NCBI GenBank assembly: GCA_007122945.1
Contig: SKSP01000142.1
Coordinates: 1-10,796, forward strand
DNA from: Ilumatobacteraceae bacterium
GTDB taxonomy: Bacteria > Actinomycetota > Acidimicrobiia > Acidimicrobiales > Ilumatobacteraceae
Direction of reading: 5' to 3'
Length of the DNA stretch: 10,796 bases
The stretch's first letter is position 1, and each line of letters starts with the position of its first letter. This document shows positions 1 to 6,316 of this stretch, piece by piece. Below the pieces are notes generated by a model. It worked only from the letters and a program-made list of their open reading frames with translations. It made no database searches and was not told the origin of the DNA. The translations under genes were made by a program, and so were the position numbers.

Positions 1-95
1 GGGTGACTCTGTGTCGCTGGTTGCCGGTGTGGGCGGCGCTGGGCGACTCTGTGTCGCTGGGGTGCTGGTCGGACCGGCGGCGTGGGGCCGGGCCG
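1..95. repeat. 40-base-period tandem repeat, left cluster
   Basis: Two copies of the core GACTCTGTGTCGCTGG lie at 5-20 and 45-60, exactly 40 bases apart, separated by a 23-base spacer (21-43). After the second core, homology with the right-hand cluster at 6334-6470 continues to about position 95 with a few substitutions and small gaps. The period is not a multiple of three and no gene covers the region, so it is non-coding. The core holds a near-palindrome, GACTCTGTGTC, and the spacer can form a short GCCG/CGGC hairpin. It lies just beyond the 3' end of cobS, and the window edge cuts its left side. The repeat is directly visible; its function is unknown and I do not recognise the family. Confidence 0.85.
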
Positions 96-132
96 GGCGG
101 GGTGTGGGTCTGCTGCGGGGGTGGCGGTGACG

Positions 133-882
133 TCAGCGCCACCACACGGGGTGGCGGGTGGCGAGGGCGGTGACGGTGACGAGGACGAGGCACTCGGCGA
201 CCTGCTCGACGGCGCCGAGGACGTCGCCCGTCACCCCGCCGAGCTTGCGCACGGCGAGCGCGCCGACGACCAGCGCGGCGACGAACGCCGCGGCGAGGAG
301 CGGGCCGACCCACCAACCCGTGGCCAGCGCCGCCGCCGACACGGCGAACACGACGCCGACGATGGCCGACGGGCGACGGAGCCTCCGGGCGTATTCGGCA
401 CCGAGGCCTTCGGGCTTGGCGGTCGGCAGCGCCGCCATCGTCGCCACCGCGGCGCCCCGACCGAGCGTGTGGGCGGCGACCAGTCCCGCGGCGGCCGCCG
501 CGGGAGTGAGCACCGCGAGGCACGTCACCCGGACGAGGATCGTCCCCGACAACGCCGCCACGCCGTAGCTCCCGTGGAGTGGGTCGGTGAGGATCCGGAA
601 ACGCTGCTCACGGTCCCAGCCGCCGGCGAACGCGTCGGCGACGTCGGCGAGCCCGTCCTCGTGGAACGCGCCCGTGACGAGCACGCCGAGCAGCACCGTC
701 ACCACGGCGGCGACGGGCATCGGGACGAGTTCGGCGGCGCCGATCAGGAACACGCCGAGCGCCGCACCGAGGAGGGCGCCCACGACGGGGAACCACGGCA
801 CCGACCGGGTCAGGTCCGGTGCCCGGGCGGAGCGCACCGGTACCCGGGTCAGGAACTGGACCGCACCGAGGAAACCGGTCAC
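133..882 (-). CDS. cobS: Adenosylcobinamide-GDP ribazoletransferase (cobalamin synthase)
   Basis: Integral membrane enzyme that joins adenosylcobinamide-GDP to alpha-ribazole (5'-phosphate), the last joining step of adenosylcobalamin synthesis, at the cytoplasmic membrane. The 249-residue protein has the usual family length and several hydrophobic segments. Its conserved acidic motif HEDGLADVADAFAGG is at residues 74-88, followed by a TDPLHGSYG stretch near 99-107; family members more often read D-S/P-R-x-G-x-YG here, so this is a slight variant. A TGDVLGAVEQ motif lies at 218-227. The GTG start at 882 is chosen because it overlaps the cobT stop by four bases (GTGA), implying translational coupling. 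It is the last gene of the cobO-cobU-cobT-cobS operon. No clear terminator follows; a repeat cluster does. The function call is secure from motifs and context. Confidence 0.95.
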   Translation of the reverse strand: MTGFLGAVQFLTRVPVRSARAPDLTRSVPWFPVVGALLGAALGVFLIGAAELVPMPVAAVVTVLLGVLVTGAFHEDGLADVADAFAGGWDREQRFRILTDPLHGSYGVAALSGTILVRVTCLAVLTPAAAAAGLVAAHTLGRGAAVATMAALPTAKPEGLGAEYARRLRRPSAIVGVVFAVSAAALATGWWVGPLLAAAFVAALVVGALAVRKLGGVTGDVLGAVEQVAECLVLVTVTALATRHPVWWR

Positions 883-1889
883 GCGCCGAACCACTCGGCG
901 AACGTCGGGACGTCGGTGATCCCGGCACACGCCATGGCGACCAGGGGAACCGCCGCCATCGCGCCGCTGCCCTCGCCGAGGCGCATGTCGAGGTCGAGCA
1001 GCGGGCGCTTGCCGAGCCGTTCGAGCAGCTTGCGGTGCCCCGGTTCGGCCGAGCAGTGCCCCACGGTGCAGTGGTCGAGCGCGGTCGGTTCGACGAAGGT
1101 CAGCGGGAGCACCGACGCGGTCACGACGTAGCCGTCGAGGAGGACCGGGATCGACCGGAGCCGGGCTGCGACCGCGGCGGCGGCGATCGCCACCAGTTCG
1201 GCACCGCCCACCTCGCGCAGCACCTCGATCGGGTCGGTCACCCCGGCGATTCGGCGGACCGCCTCCTGGACGGCGGCCCGCTTCCGGGCCAGACCGTCGT
1301 CGTCGATGCCCGTGCCACGGCCGACCCACGCCGCGGTCTCGCCGCCCGCCAGCGCGGCGGCGACCGCGGCCGACGGCGTCGTGTTGCCGATGCCCATCTC
1401 GCCGAGCACGAGCAGGTCGGTGTCCAACTCGTCGACGGCGGCGACGGCCGCGGCAACGACCTCGTCGAAGCGGGTGGGGTCGAGCGCGGCCTCGTACCGG
1501 ATGTCGCCCGTCGGCCGCCCCACACCGACGTCGAGCGCCGACACGGTCGCCCCCGCCAGGTGGGCGAACGCGGTGATCGTCGAACGGCCCTGTCGGTAGG
1601 CGGCGAGCATCGCCTCGGTCACGCCGGTCGGATAGGCGCTCACCTTCGTCGCCGCAGCGATGCCGTGGTCCGCGGCGAAGATCAGACCGGCCGGTCGCAC
1701 GATCCGCGGCATCGGCGTGTGCTGCCACCCCGCGATCCACTCGGCGATCTCGTCGAGCCAGCGCAGCGCGCCGCTCGGCCGCAGGATGTCGGCCGCTCGG
1801 GCGTGCACCGCCGCGCCGCTCGCCTCGTCGCGACCGGGGAGGCGGGCGAGCGCGTCGGCGAACCACGGATGACGGGTCGCGGTGCTCAC
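879..1889 (-). CDS. cobT: Nicotinate-nucleotide--dimethylbenzimidazole phosphoribosyltransferase
   Basis: Cytoplasmic enzyme that transfers phosphoribose from nicotinate mononucleotide to the lower-ligand base (typically 5,6-dimethylbenzimidazole), giving alpha-ribazole phosphate for CobS. The 336-residue product matches the family length. Visible motifs are FAADHGIAAATKVSAYP at 71-87, GEMGIGNTT at 163-171, LLDGYVVTA at 250-258, GHCSAEPGH at 277-285 and RLGEGSGA at 303-310. Glu306 in the last motif is the expected catalytic base by analogy with the Salmonella enzyme. The GTG start at 1889 overlaps the cobU stop by four bases, and the stop overlaps the cobS start by four, so it is coupled on both sides. 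A longer in-frame extension upstream would run through cobU and is not credible. Nothing in the sequence shows which lower-ligand base is preferred. Confidence 0.95.
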   Translation of the reverse strand: MSTATRHPWFADALARLPGRDEASGAAVHARAADILRPSGALRWLDEIAEWIAGWQHTPMPRIVRPAGLIFAADHGIAAATKVSAYPTGVTEAMLAAYRQGRSTITAFAHLAGATVSALDVGVGRPTGDIRYEAALDPTRFDEVVAAAVAAVDELDTDLLVLGEMGIGNTTPSAAVAAALAGGETAAWVGRGTGIDDDGLARKRAAVQEAVRRIAGVTDPIEVLREVGGAELVAIAAAAVAARLRSIPVLLDGYVVTASVLPLTFVEPTALDHCTVGHCSAEPGHRKLLERLGKRPLLDLDMRLGEGSGAMAAVPLVAMACAGITDVPTFAEWFGA

Positions 1890-2428
1890 AGCAGTCCCCC
1901 CGGCTCGTGGAGGTCGAGCGCCCGACCGGCGACGAGCAGCAGGGCGCGGTCGGCGGCCGCCGTCCACACCTGGTTCACGTGGCCGAGCAGGTCCCGGTAG
2001 CGGCGGCCGACGTCGGTGGTCGGGTGGACACCGCTGCCGACCTCGTTGGTCACGACGACCGTGGTGGCATCGCGCCCGGCCGCGAGCGCGGCGGTTTGGG
2101 TCGCCGCCCGCACGACATCGGTGTCGGCGTCCCCGCGCCACATGAGGTTGTTGACCCACAACGTCACGCAGTCGACCACGACGAAGTCGCCACCGCAGCG
2201 ACCGAGCGCGTCGGCGAGATCGACGGTCTCCTCGATCGTCGTCCACGTCGCCGGACGCTCGGCGCGGTGCGCCTCGATGCGGGTGATCAGATCGGCGTCG
2301 TCGTCGAGCCGGGGGCTGGTCGCGACGAACGTGACGCCACCGCCGGTGGTGTCGTGGTGCCGGCGGGCGAGGTCGAGCGCGAACGTGCTCTTGCCGCTGC
2401 GCGCCCCACCGATGCAGACGATCAGCAC
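1886..2428 (-). CDS. cobU: Adenosylcobinamide kinase / adenosylcobinamide-phosphate guanylyltransferase
   Basis: Bifunctional cytoplasmic enzyme: it phosphorylates adenosylcobinamide, then attaches GMP from GTP to form adenosylcobinamide-GDP, the activated substrate of CobS. The 180 residues are the standard length. A Walker A P-loop, GGARSGKS, is at 7-14. The family motif RIxxHRxxRPxxWxTIE is at 50-66, and its His54 matches the histidine guanylylated in Salmonella CobU. A TNEVGSGVHP motif is at 127-136. The start is the GTG at 2426-2428, which places the first beta strand immediately before the P-loop as in homologs; no strong Shine-Dalgarno is visible. It lies 31 bases after the cobO stop and overlaps cobT by four bases, so it belongs to the same operon. 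Confidence 0.95.
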   Translation of the reverse strand: MLIVCIGGARSGKSTFALDLARRHHDTTGGGVTFVATSPRLDDDADLITRIEAHRAERPATWTTIEETVDLADALGRCGGDFVVVDCVTLWVNNLMWRGDADTDVVRAATQTAALAAGRDATTVVVTNEVGSGVHPTTDVGRRYRDLLGHVNQVWTAAADRALLLVAGRALDLHEPGGLL

Positions 2429-2459
2429 GGTTCGGTCCGGTCCCTGGGTCCTGTCGGGG

Positions 2460-3095
2460 TCAGTAGTCGATGCCGCGCTTGGCGCGGATCCCCTGACGGT
2501 ACGCGTGCTTGACCTCGCGCATCTCGGTCACCGTGTCGGCCACGTCGACGATCGCCGCGGGCGCGTCGCGACCGGTGACGACGATGTTGACGTGTTGGGG
2601 CCGCTCGCGGATCGCGGCGACCACGGCGTCGGTGTCGAGCCAGCCCCACGTGCACAGGTACGTCAGCTCGTCGAGCACGACGAGTCGGTGCTCGCCCGCG
2701 GCGATCAGCGAGGCGGCGCGCTCCCACCCCTCGGCGGCATGGGCCTTGTCCTGGTCGAGGTTGTCGGAGTCCCAGGTGAAGCCGTCGCCGAACGCGTACC
2801 AGTCGACGCCGAGCCGGCGCCCCATCTTCTCCTCGCCGACCTTCCAGTCGCCGCTCTTCACGAACTGCACGACGGCCACCCGCCAGTCGGCGGCGAGCGC
2901 CCGCAGCATCACCCCGAACGCGGCGGAGCTCTTGCCCTTGCCGTCGCCGGTGTTGACGACGACGACCGACGGCGCCGATCGCAACCCGTCGGGACGCGGG
3001 TCGTCGACGGGTGGTTCGCCGGTGTCGGGGCGGTCGGTGTCGCGGCGGCCCGTGTCGGGGCGGTCGGGGCGGTCGGTGTCGGGTGCATCAGCCAT
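2460..3095 (-). CDS. cobO: Corrinoid adenosyltransferase, CobO/CobA type
   Basis: Transfers the 5'-deoxyadenosyl group of ATP to the reduced cobalt of cobinamide, cobalamin or cobyrinate diamide, making the adenosylated forms used by CobU and by B12 enzymes. The product has 211 residues. A P-loop, GDGKGKSS, is at 50-57, VVLDELTY at 139-146, IVVTGRDAP at 171-179, and the typical C-terminus HAYRQGIRAKRGIDY at 197-211. Residues 5-40, before the enzyme domain, are low-complexity Asp/Arg/Pro/Thr, an unusual extension. ATG 3095 is preferred over ATG 3110 because a TATGCT -10-like box (3106-3111, minus strand) overlaps the latter and would start transcription only a few bases before 3095. First gene of the operon, divergent from the btuFCD leader. 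Confidence 0.93.
   Translation of the reverse strand: MADAPDTDRPDRPDTGRRDTDRPDTGEPPVDDPRPDGLRSAPSVVVVNTGDGKGKSSAAFGVMLRALAADWRVAVVQFVKSGDWKVGEEKMGRRLGVDWYAFGDGFTWDSDNLDQDKAHAAEGWERAASLIAAGEHRLVVLDELTYLCTWGWLDTDAVVAAIRERPQHVNIVVTGRDAPAAIVDVADTVTEMREVKHAYRQGIRAKRGIDY
3018..3080 (-). repeat. Imperfect repeats encoding the Asp/Arg/Pro/Thr N-terminus of CobO
   Basis: Residues 6-26 of CobO are built from shuffled copies of DTDRPD and RPDTG units. On the plus strand this appears as repeated GGTGTCGGGGCGGTC-like blocks. The stretch precedes the conserved enzyme core and is probably a disordered tail produced by repeat expansion. Confidence 0.7.
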
Positions 3096-3105
3096 GGGTT
3101 TTCGG

Positions 3106-3111
3106 AGCATA
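3106..3111 (-). promoter_or_regulatory. Candidate -10 element for the cobO operon
   Basis: The minus strand reads TATGCT, matching the actinobacterial TANNNT pattern, with ten bases between it and the cobO ATG at 3095. A transcript starting six to eight bases downstream would have a 5' leader of about three to five bases, so cobO would be nearly leaderless. This agrees with the lack of a Shine-Dalgarno before the ATG. No convincing -35 element is visible. Inference from pattern only. Confidence 0.35.
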
Positions 3112-3123
3112 GACACCGACGTG

Positions 3124-3129
3124 TAGCGT
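3124..3129 (+). promoter_or_regulatory. Candidate -10 element for the riboswitch-btuFCD transcript
   Basis: TAGCGT matches TANNNT and ends six bases before the first base of the riboswitch P1 stem (3136), the distance expected for a transcription start at the aptamer boundary. No clear -35 box is seen. It lies about 13 bases from the opposing candidate -10 of cobO, so the two promoters would be back to back. Confidence 0.35.
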
Positions 3130-3135
3130 GTCGTC

Positions 3136-3283
3136 TTGTCGTAGGAACCAGCGAAGTCCGGTGAGAACCCGGCGCTGTCCCGCAACGGTGGTCCCACCCC
3201 GACGACGATCCGAGCCGGCGAATGCCGACCGGACCGGCCCGAGGGCGTGGGCGAGTCCGGTCGCCTGGCCCTGCGAGCGACAA
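3136..3283 (+). ncRNA. Cobalamin (adenosylcobalamin-type) riboswitch aptamer
   Basis: The leader carries the conserved core of the cobalamin riboswitch. P1 is TTGTCG (3136-3141) pairing with CGACAA (3278-3283). A GGAA segment follows at 3144-3147. P3 is CAGCG (3149-3153) pairing with CGCTG (3173-3177) and encloses the P4 hairpin CCGGTGAGAACCCGG starting at 3158. Next comes the highly conserved TGTCCCGCAACGGT stretch. A B12-box-like sequence, AGTCCGGTCGCCTGGCC, is at 3254-3270. The element sits on the same strand as btuFCD and directly upstream, so it should lower importer expression when adenosylcobalamin is plentiful. The outer boundaries are approximate; the identity is well supported. Confidence 0.88.
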
Positions 3284-3300
3284 CCAGTCCTCGAGGCAAG

Positions 3301-3332
3301 GGCGGTTCGCGAACCGGTGAGAACCCGGCCGC
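3301..3332 (+). promoter_or_regulatory. Second copy of the riboswitch P3-P4 arm in the expression platform
   Basis: The 16-mer CCGGTGAGAACCCGGC at 3314-3329 is identical to the aptamer P4 region at 3158-3173. It is again enclosed by a stem, GGCGG (3301-3305) with CCGCC (3328-3332), as P3 encloses P4. GGTTC at 3304-3308 can pair with either GAACC at 3311-3315 or GAACC at 3321-3325, giving mutually exclusive folds. The CCCGCAAC core and B12 box are not repeated, so this is not a full second aptamer. It may be a duplicated remnant or an active switching element; which one cannot be decided from sequence. Confidence 0.6.
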
Positions 3333-3344
3333 CGACCCATCTTG

Positions 3345-3365
3345 TCCTCCCACCACGTGGAGGAG
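3345..3365 (+). promoter_or_regulatory. btuF ribosome binding site with anti-Shine-Dalgarno hairpin
   Basis: The strong Shine-Dalgarno GGAGGAG at 3359-3365 lies six bases before the btuF ATG and decides that start. TCCTCC at 3345-3350 is perfectly complementary to GGAGGA at 3359-3364 with an eight-base loop, so the RNA can hide the ribosome binding site. This is the likely output of the riboswitch, acting on translation initiation. No U-rich intrinsic terminator is present in the leader. Confidence 0.7.
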
Positions 3366-3371
3366 AGATCC

Positions 3372-4400
3372 ATGCGATTCCCGAAGGTGGTCGGCGTGCT
3401 CGCCGGCCTGTCCCTGCTGCTGGCCGCCTGCGGCGGCGACGATGCGGCGTCCACGACGCCGACGGCGCCACCGGTCGATCCGGCCGCCGACAGCACCGAC
3501 GACCCGCCCGACGATCCCGGCAACGGCGCCGATGATCCGGCCGTCGATCCCGGCGACGACCCGGCCGTCGAACCCGATGACAGTGACCCCGACAGCGCAT
3601 CCGGTGATGTGCCGACCAGGATCGTCTCGCTCTCGCCGACCCACACCGAGATGCTGTTCGCCATCGGTGCCGGTGACCAGGTGGTGGCCGTCGACGAGTT
3701 CTCGAACCACCCGCCGGAGGCGACCGAGAAGGTGACCGACCTGTCCGGCTGGGCGCCCAACGTCGAGGCGATCGCGTCGTACGAGCCCGACCTCGTCGTC
3801 ACCGACGGGACGAACCCCGACCTCCTCGATCAACTCGACGCGCTCGGCATCCCGCACTGGGAGGGGCCTGCCGTCGTCAGCTTCGACGGTGTGTACGACC
3901 AGCTCACCGGGCTCGGCGCGGCGACCGACAACGCGGAGGGGGCGGCCGCGGTCGTGGCGTCCATGCAGGCCGAGATCGACGAGATCACCGCCGCGGTCCC
4001 GGAGGTCGACGGGCCGCTGACCTACTACCACGAGCTCGACAACACGTACTTCTCGATCACGTCGGACACGTTCATCGGGTACGTCTACTCCCAGCTCGGG
4101 CTGCGCAGCATCGCCGATCTCGCCGAGGGCAGCGGCGGGCCCTACCCACAGCTCAACGTCGAGTTCATCCTGTCGGAGGATCCCGACCTGATCTTCCAGG
4201 CCTGCACCCTGTACTGCGGGGAGACGGCCGAGACGATGGCGGCCCGCGACGGGTGGGCCGAGCTGTCCGCCATCCGCAACGGTCTCGTGTTCGAGATGAA
4301 CGACGACATCGCCTCTCGGTGGGGCCCCCGCATCGTCGACTACTACCGCGACGTCGCCGAGGCCATCGCTGCCGCGACGGCGCTCGACGAGGCCGCCTGA
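3372..4400 (+). CDS. btuF: Cobalamin/corrinoid ABC transporter substrate-binding lipoprotein, BtuF-like
   Basis: Extracytoplasmic, membrane-anchored binding protein that captures a corrinoid and delivers it to BtuC. ATG 3372 is chosen for its strong Shine-Dalgarno; a TTG 30 bases upstream is in frame but would spoil the signal peptide. The 342 residues begin with a lipoprotein signal ending LLLAAC, lipidated Cys20. An unusually long acidic linker of Asp, Pro, Ala and Ser follows (21-80). The periplasmic-binding domain starts IVSLSPTHTEMLFAIGAGDQ at 84-103, with LSGWAPNVEAIASYEPDLVV at 124-143 and a CTLYCGET motif holding Cys278 and Cys282, possibly a disulfide. The riboswitch immediately upstream supports a corrinoid rather than a ferric siderophore as ligand. 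Cobinamide versus cobalamin preference cannot be read from sequence. Confidence 0.9.
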   Translation: MRFPKVVGVLAGLSLLLAACGGDDAASTTPTAPPVDPAADSTDDPPDDPGNGADDPAVDPGDDPAVEPDDSDPDSASGDVPTRIVSLSPTHTEMLFAIGAGDQVVAVDEFSNHPPEATEKVTDLSGWAPNVEAIASYEPDLVVTDGTNPDLLDQLDALGIPHWEGPAVVSFDGVYDQLTGLGAATDNAEGAAAVVASMQAEIDEITAAVPEVDGPLTYYHELDNTYFSITSDTFIGYVYSQLGLRSIADLAEGSGGPYPQLNVEFILSEDPDLIFQACTLYCGETAETMAARDGWAELSAIRNGLVFEMNDDIASRWGPRIVDYYRDVAEAIAAATALDEAA

Positions 4401-4401
4401 C

Positions 4402-4436
4402 GTCGGCCCCCAGGACCCGAGGACCCGAGGGCCGAC
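4402..4436 (+). promoter_or_regulatory. Intercistronic stem-loop between btuF and btuC
   Basis: GTCGGCCC at 4402-4409 and GGGCCGAC at 4429-4436 form a perfect 8-base-pair stem around a 19-base loop. The loop holds a tandem AGGACCCG repeat. The stem starts one base after the btuF stop codon and ends one base before the btuC GTG, so it occupies almost the whole gap. It could protect the 3' end of btuF mRNA or restrain btuC translation. No U-tract follows, so it is not a classical terminator. Confidence 0.6.
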
Positions 4437-4437
4437 C

Positions 4438-5526
4438 GTGACCGCCACGACGAACCAGTACGCCGAGACGCTCCTGCCCGGCCGGGCGCGCTCGATGCGC
4501 TGGTCGGCGTCCGCGTGGCTGCCTGCCGCGCTGGTGCTCGTGGTGGTCGCGGTCGTGCTCGGCGCGATGATCGGTCCCGCCGGGCCGACCTGGTGGCGGG
4601 TGCCGCTCGCGATGGTCGACCGGTTGCCGTTGGTGTCGGTGAACAGCGGTGTGACCGACGCCGAGTGGAACATCGTCTGGCAGATCCGGATGCCGCGGGT
4701 GCTGCTCGCCGGGATCGTCGGGGCGATGCTCTCGATCGCCGGTGCGAGCTACCAGGGTGTGTTCCGCAACCCGCTGGTCGACCCGTACCTGCTCGGCGCG
4801 GCCGCCGGGGCCGGACTCGGCGCGACGATCGTGTTCACCGTCGCCCGATCGGCCACCGCCGACTGGCCGGTCGACCCCGCCCCGACGGTGGCGTTCTTCG
4901 CCGCGCTGATGACGGTGACGGTCACCTACGTCGTCGGCGCGGCGTTCGGTGGGGCGAAGTCGGGGGTGACGCTCGTGCTCGCGGGCGTCGCGGTCACGTC
5001 CCTCGTGACCGCGGTCCAGACCTTCTTGCTGCAACGCAACTCCGAGGTGGTCCGCGAGGTGTACTCGTGGATCCTCGGTCGGCTCTCCACGGCGACGTGG
5101 GGTGACGTGCGGGTCGTGCTGCCGTACGTCATCGCCAGCAGCGCGGTGCTGCTGATGCACCGCCGTCATCTCGACCTGTTGCGCGTCGGCGACGACGAGG
5201 CGGTCACGCTCGGCGCGCCGGTGGCGCGCATCCGCCTCGTGGTCGTGATCGCGGCGACGCTCGGCACCGCCGCGGCCGTGTCGGTGAGCGGTCTGATCGG
5301 GTTCGTCGGCATCGTCGTGCCACACCTCGTCCGGTTGATCGCCGGGACGAGCTATCGCCGTCTGCTCCCGCTCTCGATGGCGTTCGGCGCCGGGTTCCTC
5401 ATCCTCGCCGACATCCCCGGTCGGGTGCTGACGAACCCCGCGGAGACCCCGATCGGCGTCGTGACCGCGTTCCTCGGTGCGCCGTTCTTCATCGTCCTGC
5501 TCCGGACGCGGGCGGTGCCGCGATGA
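4438..5526 (+). CDS. btuC: Cobalamin ABC transporter permease, BtuC (FecCD family)
   Basis: Inner-membrane permease that would form the homodimeric channel of the importer. The 362-residue protein has hydrophobic segments consistent with the ten-helix FecCD/BtuC fold. Family hallmarks are GAMLSIAGASYQGVFRNPL at 95-113, followed by DPYLLGAAAGAGLGA at 115-129; WILGRLS at 211-217; and GLIGFVGIVVPHLVRL at 285-300, the region near the coupling helix that contacts the ATPase. The start is taken as GTG 4438; ATG 4495 (residue 20) is a possible alternative that loses only the polar N-terminus. Its stop overlaps the btuD start by four bases (ATGA). The 37-base gap after btuF is filled by a stem-loop. 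The permease family is certain; corrinoid specificity rests on the riboswitch and the cob neighbours. Confidence 0.92.
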   Translation: MTATTNQYAETLLPGRARSMRWSASAWLPAALVLVVVAVVLGAMIGPAGPTWWRVPLAMVDRLPLVSVNSGVTDAEWNIVWQIRMPRVLLAGIVGAMLSIAGASYQGVFRNPLVDPYLLGAAAGAGLGATIVFTVARSATADWPVDPAPTVAFFAALMTVTVTYVVGAAFGGAKSGVTLVLAGVAVTSLVTAVQTFLLQRNSEVVREVYSWILGRLSTATWGDVRVVLPYVIASSAVLLMHRRHLDLLRVGDDEAVTLGAPVARIRLVVVIAATLGTAAAVSVSGLIGFVGIVVPHLVRLIAGTSYRRLLPLSMAFGAGFLILADIPGRVLTNPAETPIGVVTAFLGAPFFIVLLRTRAVPR

Positions 5527-6311
5527 GCTCGATCGACCTGCGCGATGTCACGGTCCGCTACGGCCGGACGACGGTCGTGCACGGGTTCACCGAATCGCTG
5601 CGGTCGGGGGAGTGGCTCGGGCTGATCGGGCCGAACGGGGCCGGCAAGTCGACGCTGCTGCGCGCCGTGGTCGGCATCGTGGCGTGCACCGGGGAGATCG
5701 ACGTGGACGGCTCGCCGCTGGCCCACCGTTCGCGGACCCGTCGGGCCGCCCTCGTCGCCTACGTCCCGCAGGAGCCGCTCCTTCCCGACGACATGACCGG
5801 CGCCGAGTACGTGATGCTGGGTCGCGCCCCGTACGTGAGCTACTTCGGGACCGAGACCAGGCACGACCGGGCGATGGTGGACGACGTGCTCGAGCGTCTC
5901 GACCTCGGTCGCTTCGCCGCCCGCCGCCTCGGGTCGTTGAGCGGCGGCGAGCGCCAGCGGTTGGTGATCGCCCGGGCGCTGGCGACCGAGGCGCCGATCC
6001 TGCTGCTCGACGAGCCGACCAGCGCCCTCGACATCGGCCATCAGCAGCAGGCGCTCGAGCTGGTGGCCCGGTTGCGCCACGACCACGGGCTGACGGTGAT
6101 CTCGGCGATGCACGACCTCACGCTCGCCGGTCTGTACAGCGACCGGTTGGCGCTGCTGCACGAGGGGTCGGTGGTGGCGAGCGGGCCAGCCACCGAGGTG
6201 CTGCGCGCCGACACGCTCGCCGAGTTCTACGGCGTGCGGGTGAGCGTCCACCTCGAGCCCGACGGCACCGTCGTCGTGATCCCCCGCCGCGACGACCTCG
6301 CCGACCGCTGA
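5523..6311 (+). CDS. btuD: Cobalamin ABC transporter ATP-binding protein, BtuD
   Basis: Cytoplasmic ATPase that powers corrinoid import through BtuC. The 262 residues show a complete nucleotide-binding domain: Walker A GPNGAGKST at 36-44, Q-loop Gln83 in YVPQEP, ABC signature LSGGERQ at 139-145, Walker B ILLLDEP at 159-165 with Glu164, D-loop SALD at 167-170 and H-loop His197. The short C-terminal tail after about 235 is ordinary for the family. ATG 5523 overlaps the btuC stop by four bases, so translation is coupled and dimeric stoichiometry is easily kept. Last gene of the riboswitch-controlled operon; it converges on the hydrolase gene, with the right-hand repeat cluster in the gap. Confidence 0.94.
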   Translation: MSSIDLRDVTVRYGRTTVVHGFTESLRSGEWLGLIGPNGAGKSTLLRAVVGIVACTGEIDVDGSPLAHRSRTRRAALVAYVPQEPLLPDDMTGAEYVMLGRAPYVSYFGTETRHDRAMVDDVLERLDLGRFAARRLGSLSGGERQRLVIARALATEAPILLLDEPTSALDIGHQQQALELVARLRHDHGLTVISAMHDLTLAGLYSDRLALLHEGSVVASGPATEVLRADTLAEFYGVRVSVHLEPDGTVVVIPRRDDLADR

Positions 6312-6316
6312 CCGCC

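Noticed and set aside
1..60. CRISPR-like array (17-base repeats with 23-base spacers)
   Set aside because: Only two or three copies per cluster, the spacers are themselves similar between clusters, repeats are shorter than usual, and no cas genes are present.
3209..3231. Alternative B12 box (GAGCCGGCGAATGCCGACC)
   Set aside because: It matches the B12-box pattern less well than 3254-3270 and lies too far from the 3' strand of P1.
3301..3371. Second full cobalamin riboswitch
   Set aside because: Only the P3-P4 arm is repeated; the CCCGCAAC core, B12 box and closing P1 are missing before the btuF start.
3342..3371. TTG start giving a 352-residue BtuF
   Set aside because: It would add a polar decapeptide before the signal peptide and lies in the anti-Shine-Dalgarno region; ATG 3372 has an ideal GGAGGAG six bases upstream.
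2460..4673. 737-codon minus-strand open frame covering cobO and the antisense of btuF
   Set aside because: Only its last 211 codons are a real gene (cobO). The rest lies antisense to the riboswitch and btuF, has low-complexity composition, and reflects the scarcity of stop codons in GC-rich DNA.
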